DNA from: Flavobacterium limnophilum
Lineage (GTDB): Bacteria; Bacteroidota; Bacteroidia; Flavobacteriales; Flavobacteriaceae
Direction of reading: 5' to 3'
DNA: 64,000 nucleotides
NCBI RefSeq assembly: GCF_027111315.2
Contig: NZ_CP114289.2
Coordinates: 1,612,001 to 1,676,000 of the forward strand
Part shown: positions 43,297 to 52,346 of the stretch, in pieces
Layout of the letters: each line of letters starts with the position of its first letter
Numbering within the stretch: the stretch's first letter is position 1
Translations under genes and position numbers: made by a program
Notes under the pieces: generated by a model
Told to the model about the DNA's origin: nothing
The model's database searches: none
Seen by the model: only the letters and a program-made list of their open reading frames with translations

Positions 43297-44832
43297 TTAT
43301 AGACTAAACCAATTTTCTATTATTTTTTTTTCTACCATAGCATTACAGTGATGAACGTATTCATTTTTAACGACATCGTATTGATAATCCGCTCCCCACT
43401 TTTTATAGTTTTTGGCTACTTCGCTCACGGCATTGCATATAAAATTAATTTCGACGTCAGTCATGGTGGGATGAATAGACATGCGAATCCATCCTGGTCT
43501 TTCTACTATGCAACCCTCCAATATTTTATTTTCGATGCTTTTGGAAGTTACTTGATCCACATTTAACAAAAAATGCCCATAAGTCCCTGCACATGAACAA
43601 CCGCCACGTGATTGGACTCCAAAGCGATCATTTAATAATTTTACAATCAAATTAAAGTGCGCGCCCGTTATAAAAAAAGAAAAAACACCAAGTCTATCCG
43701 TATGCTCTGCAGCCAAAATATTTAGGTTTGGAATTTCAGAAAGCCTTTCGAAAATTATTTTGCTTATTTCGTGTTCGCGATCCAGAATGTTTTTCACCCC
43801 CATCTTTTCTTTCAATTGGATTGAAAGAGCTATTTTAATAGTCTGTAAAAACCCTGGTGTCCCTCCATCTTCGCGGGTTTCAATATCATCTACATAATCA
43901 TGATCGCCCCACGGATTGGTATAGCTCACCGTTCCGCCGCCAGGATTATCAGGTACTATGTTTTTGTATAATTTTTTATTAAAAATTAAAACCCCTGAAG
44001 TCCCTGGACCTCCCAAAAATTTATGTGGCGAAAAGAAAATAGCATCTAGATAAGAATCACTGTCTTTCGGATGCATATCAATGGATACATAAGGTGCCGA
44101 GCACGCAAAATCAACAAAACAAAGACCTCTATGCTGATGGATGATACTGGCAATTTTATGATAATCGGTTCGTATTCCCGTTACATTTGAGCAGGCCGTC
44201 ACCGATGCTATTTTTATAGGCCTATTTTTATACTGGATCAAAAGTTGCTCAAAACTATTCAAACAAATTAGTCCCGATGGCTGGCAAGGAATTATTGCAA
44301 CATCGGCAATGGTTTCTAACCAAGAAGTTTGATTCGAATGGTGTTCCATGTGGGTAATAAAAACAATCGGTCGCAATTCATCTGGAAAATTGGTAAATTC
44401 TTTTAAATTCTCCGAAATTTTAAATCCTAAAATACGCTGTAATTTGTTAACGACTCCTGTCATGCCAGAGCCTTCGGTGATCAAAATATCCTCTGAACTG
44501 GCATTTACATGCTTTTTGATTATTTCTCTGGCATCATGATAAGCCATTGTCATCACGGAACCTGTTATTGCCGTTTCTGTATGGGTATTGGCAACAAAGG
44601 GACCAATTTCATTCAGCAATTTATTCTCAATGGGCCGATATAATCGTCCGCTTGCCGTCCAGTCAGCGTAAATAATTTCTTTTTCACCGTAAGGTGATTC
44701 AAACTTTTGACCAATACCTACAATGTTTTCCCGGAATTGTTGAAAATACTGTTCTAATTCAGAACCTTCCTTTTGTTTTTCTTTGCTAAGCGGAGCAACA
44801 CCTTCAAGAGATAAATCAGGTAAAAAACTCAT
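43297..44832 (-). CDS. Class V aminotransferase/cysteine desulfurase-fold PLP enzyme
   Basis: 511 residues from the ATG at 44832 (MSFLPDLSLEG). FFSPHKFLGGPG places the PLP Lys at Lys271; FVDFACSAPYV (239-249) supplies the Asp (Asp241) for the pyridine nitrogen, and THMEHHSNQTSW (160-171) the His-rich cofactor loop. RGGCSCAGTYGH (409-420) occupies the position where cysteine desulfurases have their active loop and contains Cys412 and Cys414. Known members release sulfur or selenium from (seleno)cysteine or sulfurate molybdenum cofactor. It is the last gene of the SusCD/thioredoxin locus, so a desulfurase or lyase acting on an imported thiol amino acid is plausible. Confidence 0.82.
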   Translation of the reverse strand: MSFLPDLSLEGVAPLSKEKQKEGSELEQYFQQFRENIVGIGQKFESPYGEKEIIYADWTASGRLYRPIENKLLNEIGPFVANTHTETAITGSVMTMAYHDAREIIKKHVNASSEDILITEGSGMTGVVNKLQRILGFKISENLKEFTNFPDELRPIVFITHMEHHSNQTSWLETIADVAIIPCQPSGLICLNSFEQLLIQYKNRPIKIASVTACSNVTGIRTDYHKIASIIHQHRGLCFVDFACSAPYVSIDMHPKDSDSYLDAIFFSPHKFLGGPGTSGVLIFNKKLYKNIVPDNPGGGTVSYTNPWGDHDYVDDIETREDGGTPGFLQTIKIALSIQLKEKMGVKNILDREHEISKIIFERLSEIPNLNILAAEHTDRLGVFSFFITGAHFNLIVKLLNDRFGVQSRGGCSCAGTYGHFLLNVDQVTSKSIENKILEGCIVERPGWIRMSIHPTMTDVEINFICNAVSEVAKNYKKWGADYQYDVVKNEYVHHCNAMVEKKIIENWFSL

Positions 44833-44917
44833 AATAAACACGTTAAATTAAACATTTTAAAGACAAACACCCTTGTTTTTAAACCAAAGTGTATCCTATA
44901 CAAACTTATTTTTTTAT

Positions 44918-45931
44918 CTATTTTACTAATTCATCCAATAAAACTTTCAGCTCTTTGGATGAAGGTCTTGGTGCATCTGCCGTAACGATATTGCCCAGTG
45001 GATCGACTAAAATAAACCTTGGAATACCGTTTATTCGATAGTCTTTAACAAATTGCGAAGACCAGTTCGCATCAGAAAACAACTGTACTCCTGATAATTC
45101 TTTCTCTTTCACGATTTGCTTCCATTTTTCATGATCTTTTAATTCATCCACTGAAATGCTCACAAATGCGATGTTTTTTGAATGATAGCTTTTTTCTATT
45201 TCCTTCAAAAAGGGAATCTCCCCTTTACATGGACCGCACCAAGTAGCCCACACATCAATATATACATACTTTCCTTTTAAATCTTCTAAAGACGTTTTGC
45301 CTCCACTATAGTTTTCATAAGCACTAAATTTTGGAGACTTGGCGCCTTTGACCAAAACTGTTTTTATAAAATGACTATCCGTATAACTATCTGAATAATA
45401 ACTTACGATTTCATTCACCTCTTTTTTCTCGTTTTCGATAAAAATAGGATCTAGTTTTTTTGTCCCAGCTAAAGAAGACCTCAGGATTTGACTTCCTTCA
45501 TTCACTTTTTTATCAAAATTAACCTTATCTAGTACAAATATGGAATCCTCTGCAAAAAAAGTGTTCAATAAAAGATTTTTTGATGCCAAATAATTATTGG
45601 GCTCAGCTCCTATTCCTTTAAAAACAAGGCTGGCATCAAACTCCTTGGTGTCTAGAACAAGATCTAATTCAAAACCATTTTTTAAATAAAGATCCAATGA
45701 TTCCGTGCCATCGGATAACTGATAATAACCCGCTGCCACTTTTAAGCTGTCTGAAAAAGTACCATCTTGTTGGATCTGAATTTTTTTCGAAAAGGACCTA
45801 GACTGTATTATTATAAAATCAGAATTAGGATTCGTGATTTTCCCGGAAATGACTACATGGTCTTTTAACGTCACTACAGTGAATGCTGTCGCTACAAATG
45901 CGATACTAAATAGGTAAAATAATTTCTTCAT
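44918..45931 (-). CDS. TlpA-like thioredoxin, copy 1 (after DsbD)
   Basis: 337 residues with an N-terminal signal (LFYLFSIAFVATAFTVV). Residues about 25-110 are a DUF4369-like beta-rich domain (HVVISGKITNPNSDFIIIQS), common in Bacteroidota thioredoxins. The C-terminal domain is AhpC/TSA-like: YVYIDVWATWCGPCKGEIPFL with the CGPC motif at 232-235, and the cis-Pro loop GIPRFILVDPLG. It should be periplasmic or membrane-attached, passing electrons to substrates. The start lies 2 bases after the DsbD stop, so the pair is surely one transcript and DsbD is the likely electron source. Confidence 0.92.
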   Translation of the reverse strand: MKKLFYLFSIAFVATAFTVVTLKDHVVISGKITNPNSDFIIIQSRSFSKKIQIQQDGTFSDSLKVAAGYYQLSDGTESLDLYLKNGFELDLVLDTKEFDASLVFKGIGAEPNNYLASKNLLLNTFFAEDSIFVLDKVNFDKKVNEGSQILRSSLAGTKKLDPIFIENEKKEVNEIVSYYSDSYTDSHFIKTVLVKGAKSPKFSAYENYSGGKTSLEDLKGKYVYIDVWATWCGPCKGEIPFLKEIEKSYHSKNIAFVSISVDELKDHEKWKQIVKEKELSGVQLFSDANWSSQFVKDYRINGIPRFILVDPLGNIVTADAPRPSSKELKVLLDELVK

Positions 45932-45933
45932 TT

Positions 45934-48000
45934 CTACTTTTTATTAAATTTAGCTACTCCTGTTTGCAGCCAGTTGTGGTATTCTTCGACATCTGGAGTA
46001 TAACCTACGGGATCAATTAAATTTTCACCTTCATGATCTGTTAATACATAAAATGGCTGTGCGTTTGCTTTGTATTTTAGGGTTTGAAACTCACTCCATT
46101 TTTGTCCCACATATTTTAATTTCTTTCCCGGTCTAAGCTTAGATGCTATTTCGGCTCCTTCAGGAAGCGCTCTTTTATCATCTACATACAAAGATATTAG
46201 TACTACATCGTTTTTAAGGATAGCTAAAATTTGTTCTTTTGGCCAAACTTGCTGCTCCATTTTTCTGCAGTTGACACAAGCATAGCCCGTAAAATCTAGC
46301 ATAACTGGCTTGTTTACTTTTTTGGCGTAAGCCATCCCTAAATCATAATCAGTAAATGCCACAATATTATGTGGAGCCATTAAATGGGCGCCTTCTGGAA
46401 TAGTACTCACCATTGCCGCTCCACCCCCTTGTGAAGAGCCAACGCCATAAGGCGATTCACTATAATGCTGGGCTGGCGGAAAAGCACTAATCAAATTTAA
46501 TGGCGCTCCCCATAAACCTGGAATCATATAAATGGTAAAGCTTAGTGTCAATAAACCCAAACTTAGTCTTCCTACCGAGATGGATGTCAGCGGAGAATCG
46601 TGTGGCAATTGAATTTTACCAAAAAGGTAAAAAGCCAAAGTTCCAAAAATAGCGATCCATATCGCCAAGAATACTTCGCGTTCTATCAAGTGCAATTGCA
46701 ATACTAAATCCGCATTCGATAAAAATTTAAATGCTAAAGCCAATTCTAAAAATCCTAATACTACTTTTACCGTATTCAACCATCCACCTGATTTGGGTAA
46801 TGAATTTAGCCATCCCGGAAAGGCTGCAAATAATGCAAATGGTATGGCTAAGGCCAAAGAAAAGCCAAGCATCCCAATTATGGGACCTACCTGATTTCCG
46901 GATGCAGCCGCTTGTACCAATAGAGTGCCTACAATAGGTCCGGTACAAGAAAAAGATACGATAGCCAAGGCCAAAGCCATAAAGAAAATTCCTATTAGCC
47001 CTCCTTTATCGGCTTTTGTGTCTACTTTGTTTGCCCATGAGTTAGGAAGCATAATTTCGAAAGCCCCCAAAAAAGAAACGGCAAAAACAACTAAAAGCAA
47101 GAAGAAAATAATGTTAAACCAGACATTGGTAGAAAGCGCATTCAAAGCATCGGCTCCAAAAACGGTGCTCACTAAGGAACCCAAGAGTACATAAATAATG
47201 ACAATGGATAATCCATATATAATTGCATTTTTGATTCCAGTTGCCTTGTTTTTACTTTGCTTGGTAAAGAAACTCACCGTCATGGGAATCATGGGGAACA
47301 CGCAAGGCGTTAATAAGGCTGCAAATCCAGAAAGGAAAGCGATAATGAATAGAGACAACAAACTTCTATCGGACGATTTTTTGTTTTTGCTCCCACTGGA
47401 TTTGTCTATGGTAGTATCTTTAACCGCTGTTTTTCCAATTGTAGCGGCACTAAGTTCTTCGTTTATAATCGTATCGCTTACAATTGCGTTTTCATCAATC
47501 GGAGCCACTACTTTTTCCGCTTCAATTGTTTTCTCAGCAATCGCTAGTTTCGTTTCAGGAATCTCAAAAGCAAGATCTACATACGATGGAGGCAAACAAT
47601 TGGCATCATTACAAGCCATAAACTCAACTTCGCCTGATACTTTAAAAGCTTTTTTAGAAAGTAGATTTATACGCTGTTTAAAAACGGCTTTGTTCTCAAA
47701 AAAAGTAATCTTCATGTTAAATACAGGATCGGTAACGGTCTGTCCTTTTTCTTCTGTTACTTTCCCTACCAATTCAAAATTTGCATTTTTAGAAAACGTA
47801 AAAGCGGTTGGTATAGGACCATTATCCGGAACATTCTGAGAGTACAAATGCCAGTTGGCCTCAATGGTGGCCTGCATTACTAATTCGTAGGTGGTACCTG
47901 AAACCGGCACAACTGAAGTCGCCCATTTCACGGGCTTATGTATTTGTGAAAAACTAGTAGCACTTAAAATAAATGCCAAGAGTAGTAATATTTTCTTCAT
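45934..48000 (-). CDS. dsbD: Thiol:disulfide interchange protein DsbD
   Basis: 688 residues from the ATG at 48000. The order is signal peptide, N-terminal periplasmic domain with a Cys pair (MACNDANCLPP, about 133-143), eight-helix membrane domain with the paired Cys of DsbD-beta (LLTPCVFPMIPMTV and VSFSCTGPIVGTLL), and a C-terminal thioredoxin-like domain with CVNC at 575-578. DsbD carries electrons from cytoplasmic thioredoxin to periplasmic thiol enzymes. It is inside an uptake locus rather than a cytochrome c gene cluster. An in-frame TTG upstream is rejected. Confidence 0.93.
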   Translation of the reverse strand: MKKILLLLAFILSATSFSQIHKPVKWATSVVPVSGTTYELVMQATIEANWHLYSQNVPDNGPIPTAFTFSKNANFELVGKVTEEKGQTVTDPVFNMKITFFENKAVFKQRINLLSKKAFKVSGEVEFMACNDANCLPPSYVDLAFEIPETKLAIAEKTIEAEKVVAPIDENAIVSDTIINEELSAATIGKTAVKDTTIDKSSGSKNKKSSDRSLLSLFIIAFLSGFAALLTPCVFPMIPMTVSFFTKQSKNKATGIKNAIIYGLSIVIIYVLLGSLVSTVFGADALNALSTNVWFNIIFFLLLVVFAVSFLGAFEIMLPNSWANKVDTKADKGGLIGIFFMALALAIVSFSCTGPIVGTLLVQAAASGNQVGPIIGMLGFSLALAIPFALFAAFPGWLNSLPKSGGWLNTVKVVLGFLELALAFKFLSNADLVLQLHLIEREVFLAIWIAIFGTLAFYLFGKIQLPHDSPLTSISVGRLSLGLLTLSFTIYMIPGLWGAPLNLISAFPPAQHYSESPYGVGSSQGGGAAMVSTIPEGAHLMAPHNIVAFTDYDLGMAYAKKVNKPVMLDFTGYACVNCRKMEQQVWPKEQILAILKNDVVLISLYVDDKRALPEGAEIASKLRPGKKLKYVGQKWSEFQTLKYKANAQPFYVLTDHEGENLIDPVGYTPDVEEYHNWLQTGVAKFNKK

Positions 48001-48032
48001 TAGATTATGTTTTATAGGGATCAATAAATTAA

Positions 48033-48057
48033 AAGGGCCATTAATGTAATGACCCTA
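48033..48057 (-). terminator. Hairpin between M16 peptidase and DsbD genes
   Basis: AGGGcCATTA pairs with TAATGaCCCT with one mismatch; on the minus strand the stem is followed by TTTTAATTTA, so it can act as a (leaky) terminator after the M16 gene. Confidence 0.55.
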
Positions 48058-48132
48058 AAAATCCTTTCGCTTTTTGTATACTAATTCAAAATACTTAATA
48101 GAAACTAAGTAGTGATGAAAGAGGCTTTAAAA

Positions 48133-50940
48133 TTATTTTCGGGGTTTAAATACGATTTCAAAACTTTGTGAATTATGCATCATTTGCTTTACAAACTTCT
48201 GGATGTCCTTTGGCGTAATGGCATTTATTATAGCTACATTGTTCTTCGTGTCGTTTCTATTATACCCTTCAATTAAGTAATCATAAAGCACGTCCAACTC
48301 GTAATTAGTATAATCCCTTTCTTCTTTTAAATCTTTTAGATAGCTTGTGAGTGCTTTGTTTAAATCTTCTTTATCGATGGTACCCTTTTTAATTTTATCA
48401 ATTTCTTGATGAACGATAGCAATCAATTTAGCTACTTTCTCAGGATTACAGTCAAAATAAACATAGAAACTAGCTATCTCTGTGGGTCTTTTGCTTAAAA
48501 TACTATACACACTCGCTCCATAAGTTCCGCCTTCTTGCTCTCTTAATGTTTCGGTCAATCGAAGTTCAAGAATGTCCTGAAAAGCCTTTATGATATAGCT
48601 ATTTTTTAAACTGTGTTTAAATGGCTTTTTAAATGCAATACGCACTGTGGCTTTCGGATCTTCCATGGGTATGAAAACATCTTTTTTGTTGGTATCATTC
48701 AACCAAGCCACCGAATTATCCTGCCATTTTTCTTTTTTCTTAGTTGTAGGCAAACTGGCTAAGTACTTTTCCAATAAAGGTTTTAGAGTCTCTTTTGGAA
48801 TATCTCCAACAATCAAAAAGGCAAAATCAGAAGGATTGCTAAAACGATCCTGATAAATTGATTTTATTTTTTCAAAAGAGATTTCTTTTAAATATTTCTC
48901 ATCAAACAGACGTTTTTTAGGATTGTTAAATCCATACAAAGTGGTAGTAATGCTATCTTCCATTTTATAAGCAACTTCGTTTTTTCTTTGAATTAGAGTG
49001 TTTTCCAGATTATTTTGTAACACTTTAAAACTGTTTACATCAAATCGCGATTTTACAAACTGCAAATGCACCATTTGCAACAAAGTTTCGATATCCTTCG
49101 TTGTGGTCATACCCGAAATTTTTTCTTCTAAATCAGAAATACTTACTCTCGAATTAACATTTTTTCCTGCCAAAACCTTCGTCAGATCAGTTGAGCTGTA
49201 ATCTCCTAAACCAGACATTCGCACTAAACTACCAACCATTGCTGCCGAAGGAAGATCAGCATCCTTGATGACTGAATTTCCTCCGAAGCTAATTGCTTCA
49301 AAAAGCACATTGTTTTTTTCGACATCACTAAACTTATAATGCACCACTACTCCGTTGCTTAAAACAAATTGGGTAAATCCTATTTCTTTGTTCTTTTTTT
49401 CAGAAACAATTTTACCAGCTTTAATTTCAGTACCTGAAATCAATGCTTTCCCAACAAATTCATCTGTGTAAGCCACTAAAGTACTGTCGTTTTCTACTTC
49501 ACTGATTATTTTTAAAGCCTCCCCTTGCGAAAGGTTGTTTTCTCCTTCTACTCCCGTTACATCTAAAACTCGATTTTCGACAGTATAGAGTTTTTTAATA
49601 AAATCATGTATATCGGTAGCTTTCATTTGTTGAAAGAGTAGCTTAACAAGATCATATTCTTTTACTATATCGGTCATTGCTTCATTTTCTAAATAGTTGT
49701 TCTGGATGGTGTTTACTATTTCCTCATGAGGTAGCTGATCAATTTTACTAATTTTAGTTTGGTAAAAATTACTGTAAATAGCAATTGTTCGATCTATTTC
49801 GGCTTGGCTAAAGCCAAATTTAACCGCTCTGTTCAACTCTTCTAAAGCTACTTTAAAAGCTTGGTGTTGCTTATTTGGTTTTGGTGAAATCATCAATCCA
49901 AAATTGTTTTTTGCTCTTGCAAAACTTTGAAAACTGCAGCTTGCAGCAACAAAAGGGGCATCCGGTTTTTGTGAAATTTCTCGAAGTCTTGAAGACAACA
50001 TTTTGCCAACCATTCCGCGATACAAAGATTCTCTTAAATCGGCAACCGTTCTATCTTTCAATGATTTTGGATGATTAATGGTAAAAGAGATATTGGAAGT
50101 CGCTACTTCCTTATCTATACCTAAGTTATAAAGCATTGCTTCATTATCAGGAATTGCAATGACAACTCTTTCAAGTGGGTCTTTTATCGCAGGAATTGTA
50201 GAAAATAATTTTTCGATTTTTTGCTCCATTTCTGCTACATCAAAATCACCAACCACTGCTATGGCCTGTAAGTCTGTCCTGTACCAATCGTGGTAGAAAT
50301 CTCTTAATGTTTTGTATTTAAAACTATCAATGACACTCATTAATCCGATTGGCATTCGATCGGCATATTTGCTGTTATTAAACATCGTTGGCAGTGAATT
50401 TTTAAAAAGTCGCATGTACCCACTCTGTCTGGTTCGCCACTCCTCTTTGATCACGCCGCGTTCCGCATCAATTTCAGCATCAGTAAGCAATAAACCATCT
50501 GCCCAATCATGCAAAATTAATAATGAAGTATCTATTAATCCAGGAACATTTGTAGGGATATTATTCATGTTATACACCGTCTCGTCAAAAGCGGTATAAG
50601 CATTGATATCCTTCGCAAAAACAGCTCCATGTTGCTGAAGGGTATTTAAAACGCCTTTTCCGGGGAAATGTTTCGTCCCATTGAAAGCCATGTGTTCTAG
50701 AAAATGAGCCAGACCTTCTTGGCCATCCTTCTCTAAAACGGAACCTACGTTTTGAATGATATAATAACTAGCAACATTTTTTACTACATCTGTTTTGTAG
50801 ATATAATACGTCATCCCGTTTGTAAGGACACCTTTTTTTATTTTAGAATTTACCGGGAGCGGTTCATTCAAATTCACTTCTTGTGCACTGACTGAACAAG
50901 CGATAAGAACAAAAGAAAATAGCGTTAATATATTTTTCAT
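48133..50940 (-). CDS. M16-family zinc metallopeptidase (pitrilysin/insulinase type)
   Basis: 935 residues, secreted (MKNILTLFSFVLIACSVSAQ; the A-C may also be a lipobox). The inverted zinc motif HFLEH is at 79-83 (His79, Glu82, His83). The second Glu of the family is probably in DAERGVIKEEWRTRQ (about 155-170). The two halves of the protein show the N- and C-domains of clam-shell M16 peptidases (second half: VVGDIPKETLKPLLEKYLASLP). Such peptidases degrade small peptides and partly unfolded proteins of about 30-70 residues. In this locus it would cleave imported peptides in the periplasm. Confidence 0.92.
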   Translation of the reverse strand: MKNILTLFSFVLIACSVSAQEVNLNEPLPVNSKIKKGVLTNGMTYYIYKTDVVKNVASYYIIQNVGSVLEKDGQEGLAHFLEHMAFNGTKHFPGKGVLNTLQQHGAVFAKDINAYTAFDETVYNMNNIPTNVPGLIDTSLLILHDWADGLLLTDAEIDAERGVIKEEWRTRQSGYMRLFKNSLPTMFNNSKYADRMPIGLMSVIDSFKYKTLRDFYHDWYRTDLQAIAVVGDFDVAEMEQKIEKLFSTIPAIKDPLERVVIAIPDNEAMLYNLGIDKEVATSNISFTINHPKSLKDRTVADLRESLYRGMVGKMLSSRLREISQKPDAPFVAASCSFQSFARAKNNFGLMISPKPNKQHQAFKVALEELNRAVKFGFSQAEIDRTIAIYSNFYQTKISKIDQLPHEEIVNTIQNNYLENEAMTDIVKEYDLVKLLFQQMKATDIHDFIKKLYTVENRVLDVTGVEGENNLSQGEALKIISEVENDSTLVAYTDEFVGKALISGTEIKAGKIVSEKKNKEIGFTQFVLSNGVVVHYKFSDVEKNNVLFEAISFGGNSVIKDADLPSAAMVGSLVRMSGLGDYSSTDLTKVLAGKNVNSRVSISDLEEKISGMTTTKDIETLLQMVHLQFVKSRFDVNSFKVLQNNLENTLIQRKNEVAYKMEDSITTTLYGFNNPKKRLFDEKYLKEISFEKIKSIYQDRFSNPSDFAFLIVGDIPKETLKPLLEKYLASLPTTKKKEKWQDNSVAWLNDTNKKDVFIPMEDPKATVRIAFKKPFKHSLKNSYIIKAFQDILELRLTETLREQEGGTYGASVYSILSKRPTEIASFYVYFDCNPEKVAKLIAIVHQEIDKIKKGTIDKEDLNKALTSYLKDLKEERDYTNYELDVLYDYLIEGYNRNDTKNNVAIINAITPKDIQKFVKQMMHNSQSFEIVFKPRK

Positions 50941-51142
50941 GTTTAATTGAATAATTTTAGTTGTAATTCTTATTTATCTATAAAATTCCTTGCGAGAACA
51001 TATAGCCAGTTTTGCAGGTAAACAAGAGGTATTTATCCAAAAGATGTCATTGCAATCTTTTAAAATGTTTTTTTTAGGAAAGAGTAATCGAAATAATTAA
51101 GGATTGAAATGAATTTATTTGGACTTGATTAGAAAATTAATT

Positions 51143-51171
51143 TAAAACCAGAGAAATAAAACACTCTGGTT
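51143..51171 (-). terminator. Terminator-like hairpin between TlpA-2 and the M16 gene
   Basis: AACCAGAG (51147-51154) pairs with CTCTGGTT (51164-51171); the minus strand continues TTTTAAATTAA. It lies 45 bases after the TlpA-like stop and 200 bases before the M16 start. Confidence 0.6.
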
Positions 51172-51214
51172 CTAACTAAAAATTTTATTAAAGACCAATA
51201 AAAAAATCGATAAA

Positions 51215-52246
51215 CTACAAGTCTAGTGAGTGTAAAAGGGCCGACAACTCTGGTTCAGAAGGTCTAGGTGTATCCGAATTGATAATTTTACCTTCTTTGT
51301 CTAATAGGATAAAACGTGGAATGGCTTGAATATAATAACCCGCAATAAAAGCAGATTCAATTTCTTTGTCAGCCAAGAGTTGAACTCCTGATAAGCCTTG
51401 GGCTTTAATCATGGTGCGCCATTTTTTCTCATCTGCCAAACGGTCAATGGAGATGCTCACAAATTTTATGTTTTTGCCGTGAAACTCTTTCTCTACTTTG
51501 CCTATAAAAGGGAATTCGTATTTACAAGGTCCACACCAAGTTGCCCAAACATCAATAAAAACATAGCTCCCTCTAAAATCGGAAAGTGACGATTTTCCTC
51601 CATCATAATTGATATAATTTTTGAAATCTGGTGATGGTTTGCCTGCGCCTAACTCACTTTTGTTTCTTTGTGCATCAGCATATTGCTGCATTAAACCTTG
51701 TTTTAATTCTTCGAACATTTGTATTTGAGAATCAACAAAGGAAGAATCAAGCTCTAATTTTTTCTTCTCAAGTGCTGTCTTAAAGTCAGCAGTAAATTTA
51801 TTGATTTTAGCATCAAATACATCTTTATCTGCGTCTAATAAAACATTGTAATCAGCGCCATACAATTCGCCTTCCAGCTTAGATTTAGTTCTCAAGAAAC
51901 TATTTTCTTTTTCTCCTTTCCCTGTAATGGTAAGGCTTTTCGAAACATTTTTGGCATCAAAATTAATTTCTAAATCCATGTCATTGGCGAGATACAAACT
52001 AAAAAATTTGTCATAAAAGGTATTAAAAAAAGCAGGTTTGTCTAATTTTAGGGTGTCTCTAAAAGTTCCATCTGCAGCAACTTTAATGGTAACGGCTCTT
52101 GAACTAACAGGATCAAAAAGTCGTACTCCTAATCCTTCGATTGGATTTTCAATTTTCCCGTGTACAACCACAAAATCATTTTGTGACGTCACTTTTTGGC
52201 AAGAAAGCAAAACAGTTAATAATCCTACTAATGCTATATTTTTCAT
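51215..52246 (-). CDS. TlpA-like thioredoxin lipoprotein, copy 2
   Basis: 343 residues from the ATG at 52246 (MKNIALVGLLTVLLSC, a lipoprotein signal with Cys16). A DUF4369-like domain (about 25-110, DFVVVHGKIENPIEGLGVRL) and a helical linker (KNKFTADFKTALEKKKLELD) precede the thioredoxin domain with CGPC at 238-241 and the IPRFILLD cis-Pro loop. Its end (GKIINSDTPRPSEPELSALL) is clearly homologous to that of copy 1, so the two arose by duplication. It follows SusD, and it may be the outer-membrane partner of the SusC/D complex. A strong terminator lies just upstream. Confidence 0.92.
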   Translation of the reverse strand: MKNIALVGLLTVLLSCQKVTSQNDFVVVHGKIENPIEGLGVRLFDPVSSRAVTIKVAADGTFRDTLKLDKPAFFNTFYDKFFSLYLANDMDLEINFDAKNVSKSLTITGKGEKENSFLRTKSKLEGELYGADYNVLLDADKDVFDAKINKFTADFKTALEKKKLELDSSFVDSQIQMFEELKQGLMQQYADAQRNKSELGAGKPSPDFKNYINYDGGKSSLSDFRGSYVFIDVWATWCGPCKYEFPFIGKVEKEFHGKNIKFVSISIDRLADEKKWRTMIKAQGLSGVQLLADKEIESAFIAGYYIQAIPRFILLDKEGKIINSDTPRPSEPELSALLHSLDL

Positions 52247-52275
52247 ATTTTGGTTTTTATAAATTAATGGTTTAA

Positions 52276-52336
52276 AAAAGGAGAGTGTATTAGTTTTACC
52301 GAATACAATAGGCATACACTACATAACACTCTCCTT
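52276..52336 (-). terminator. Strong terminator after SusD
   Basis: AAGGAGAGTGT (52278-52288) pairs with ACACTCTCCTT (52326-52336) around a 37-base loop; on the minus strand the stem ends in CTCCTTTTTTAAA. Expected to limit read-through from susCD into the downstream thiol/peptidase genes. Confidence 0.75.
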
Positions 52337-52346
52337 GAGAAATTGC

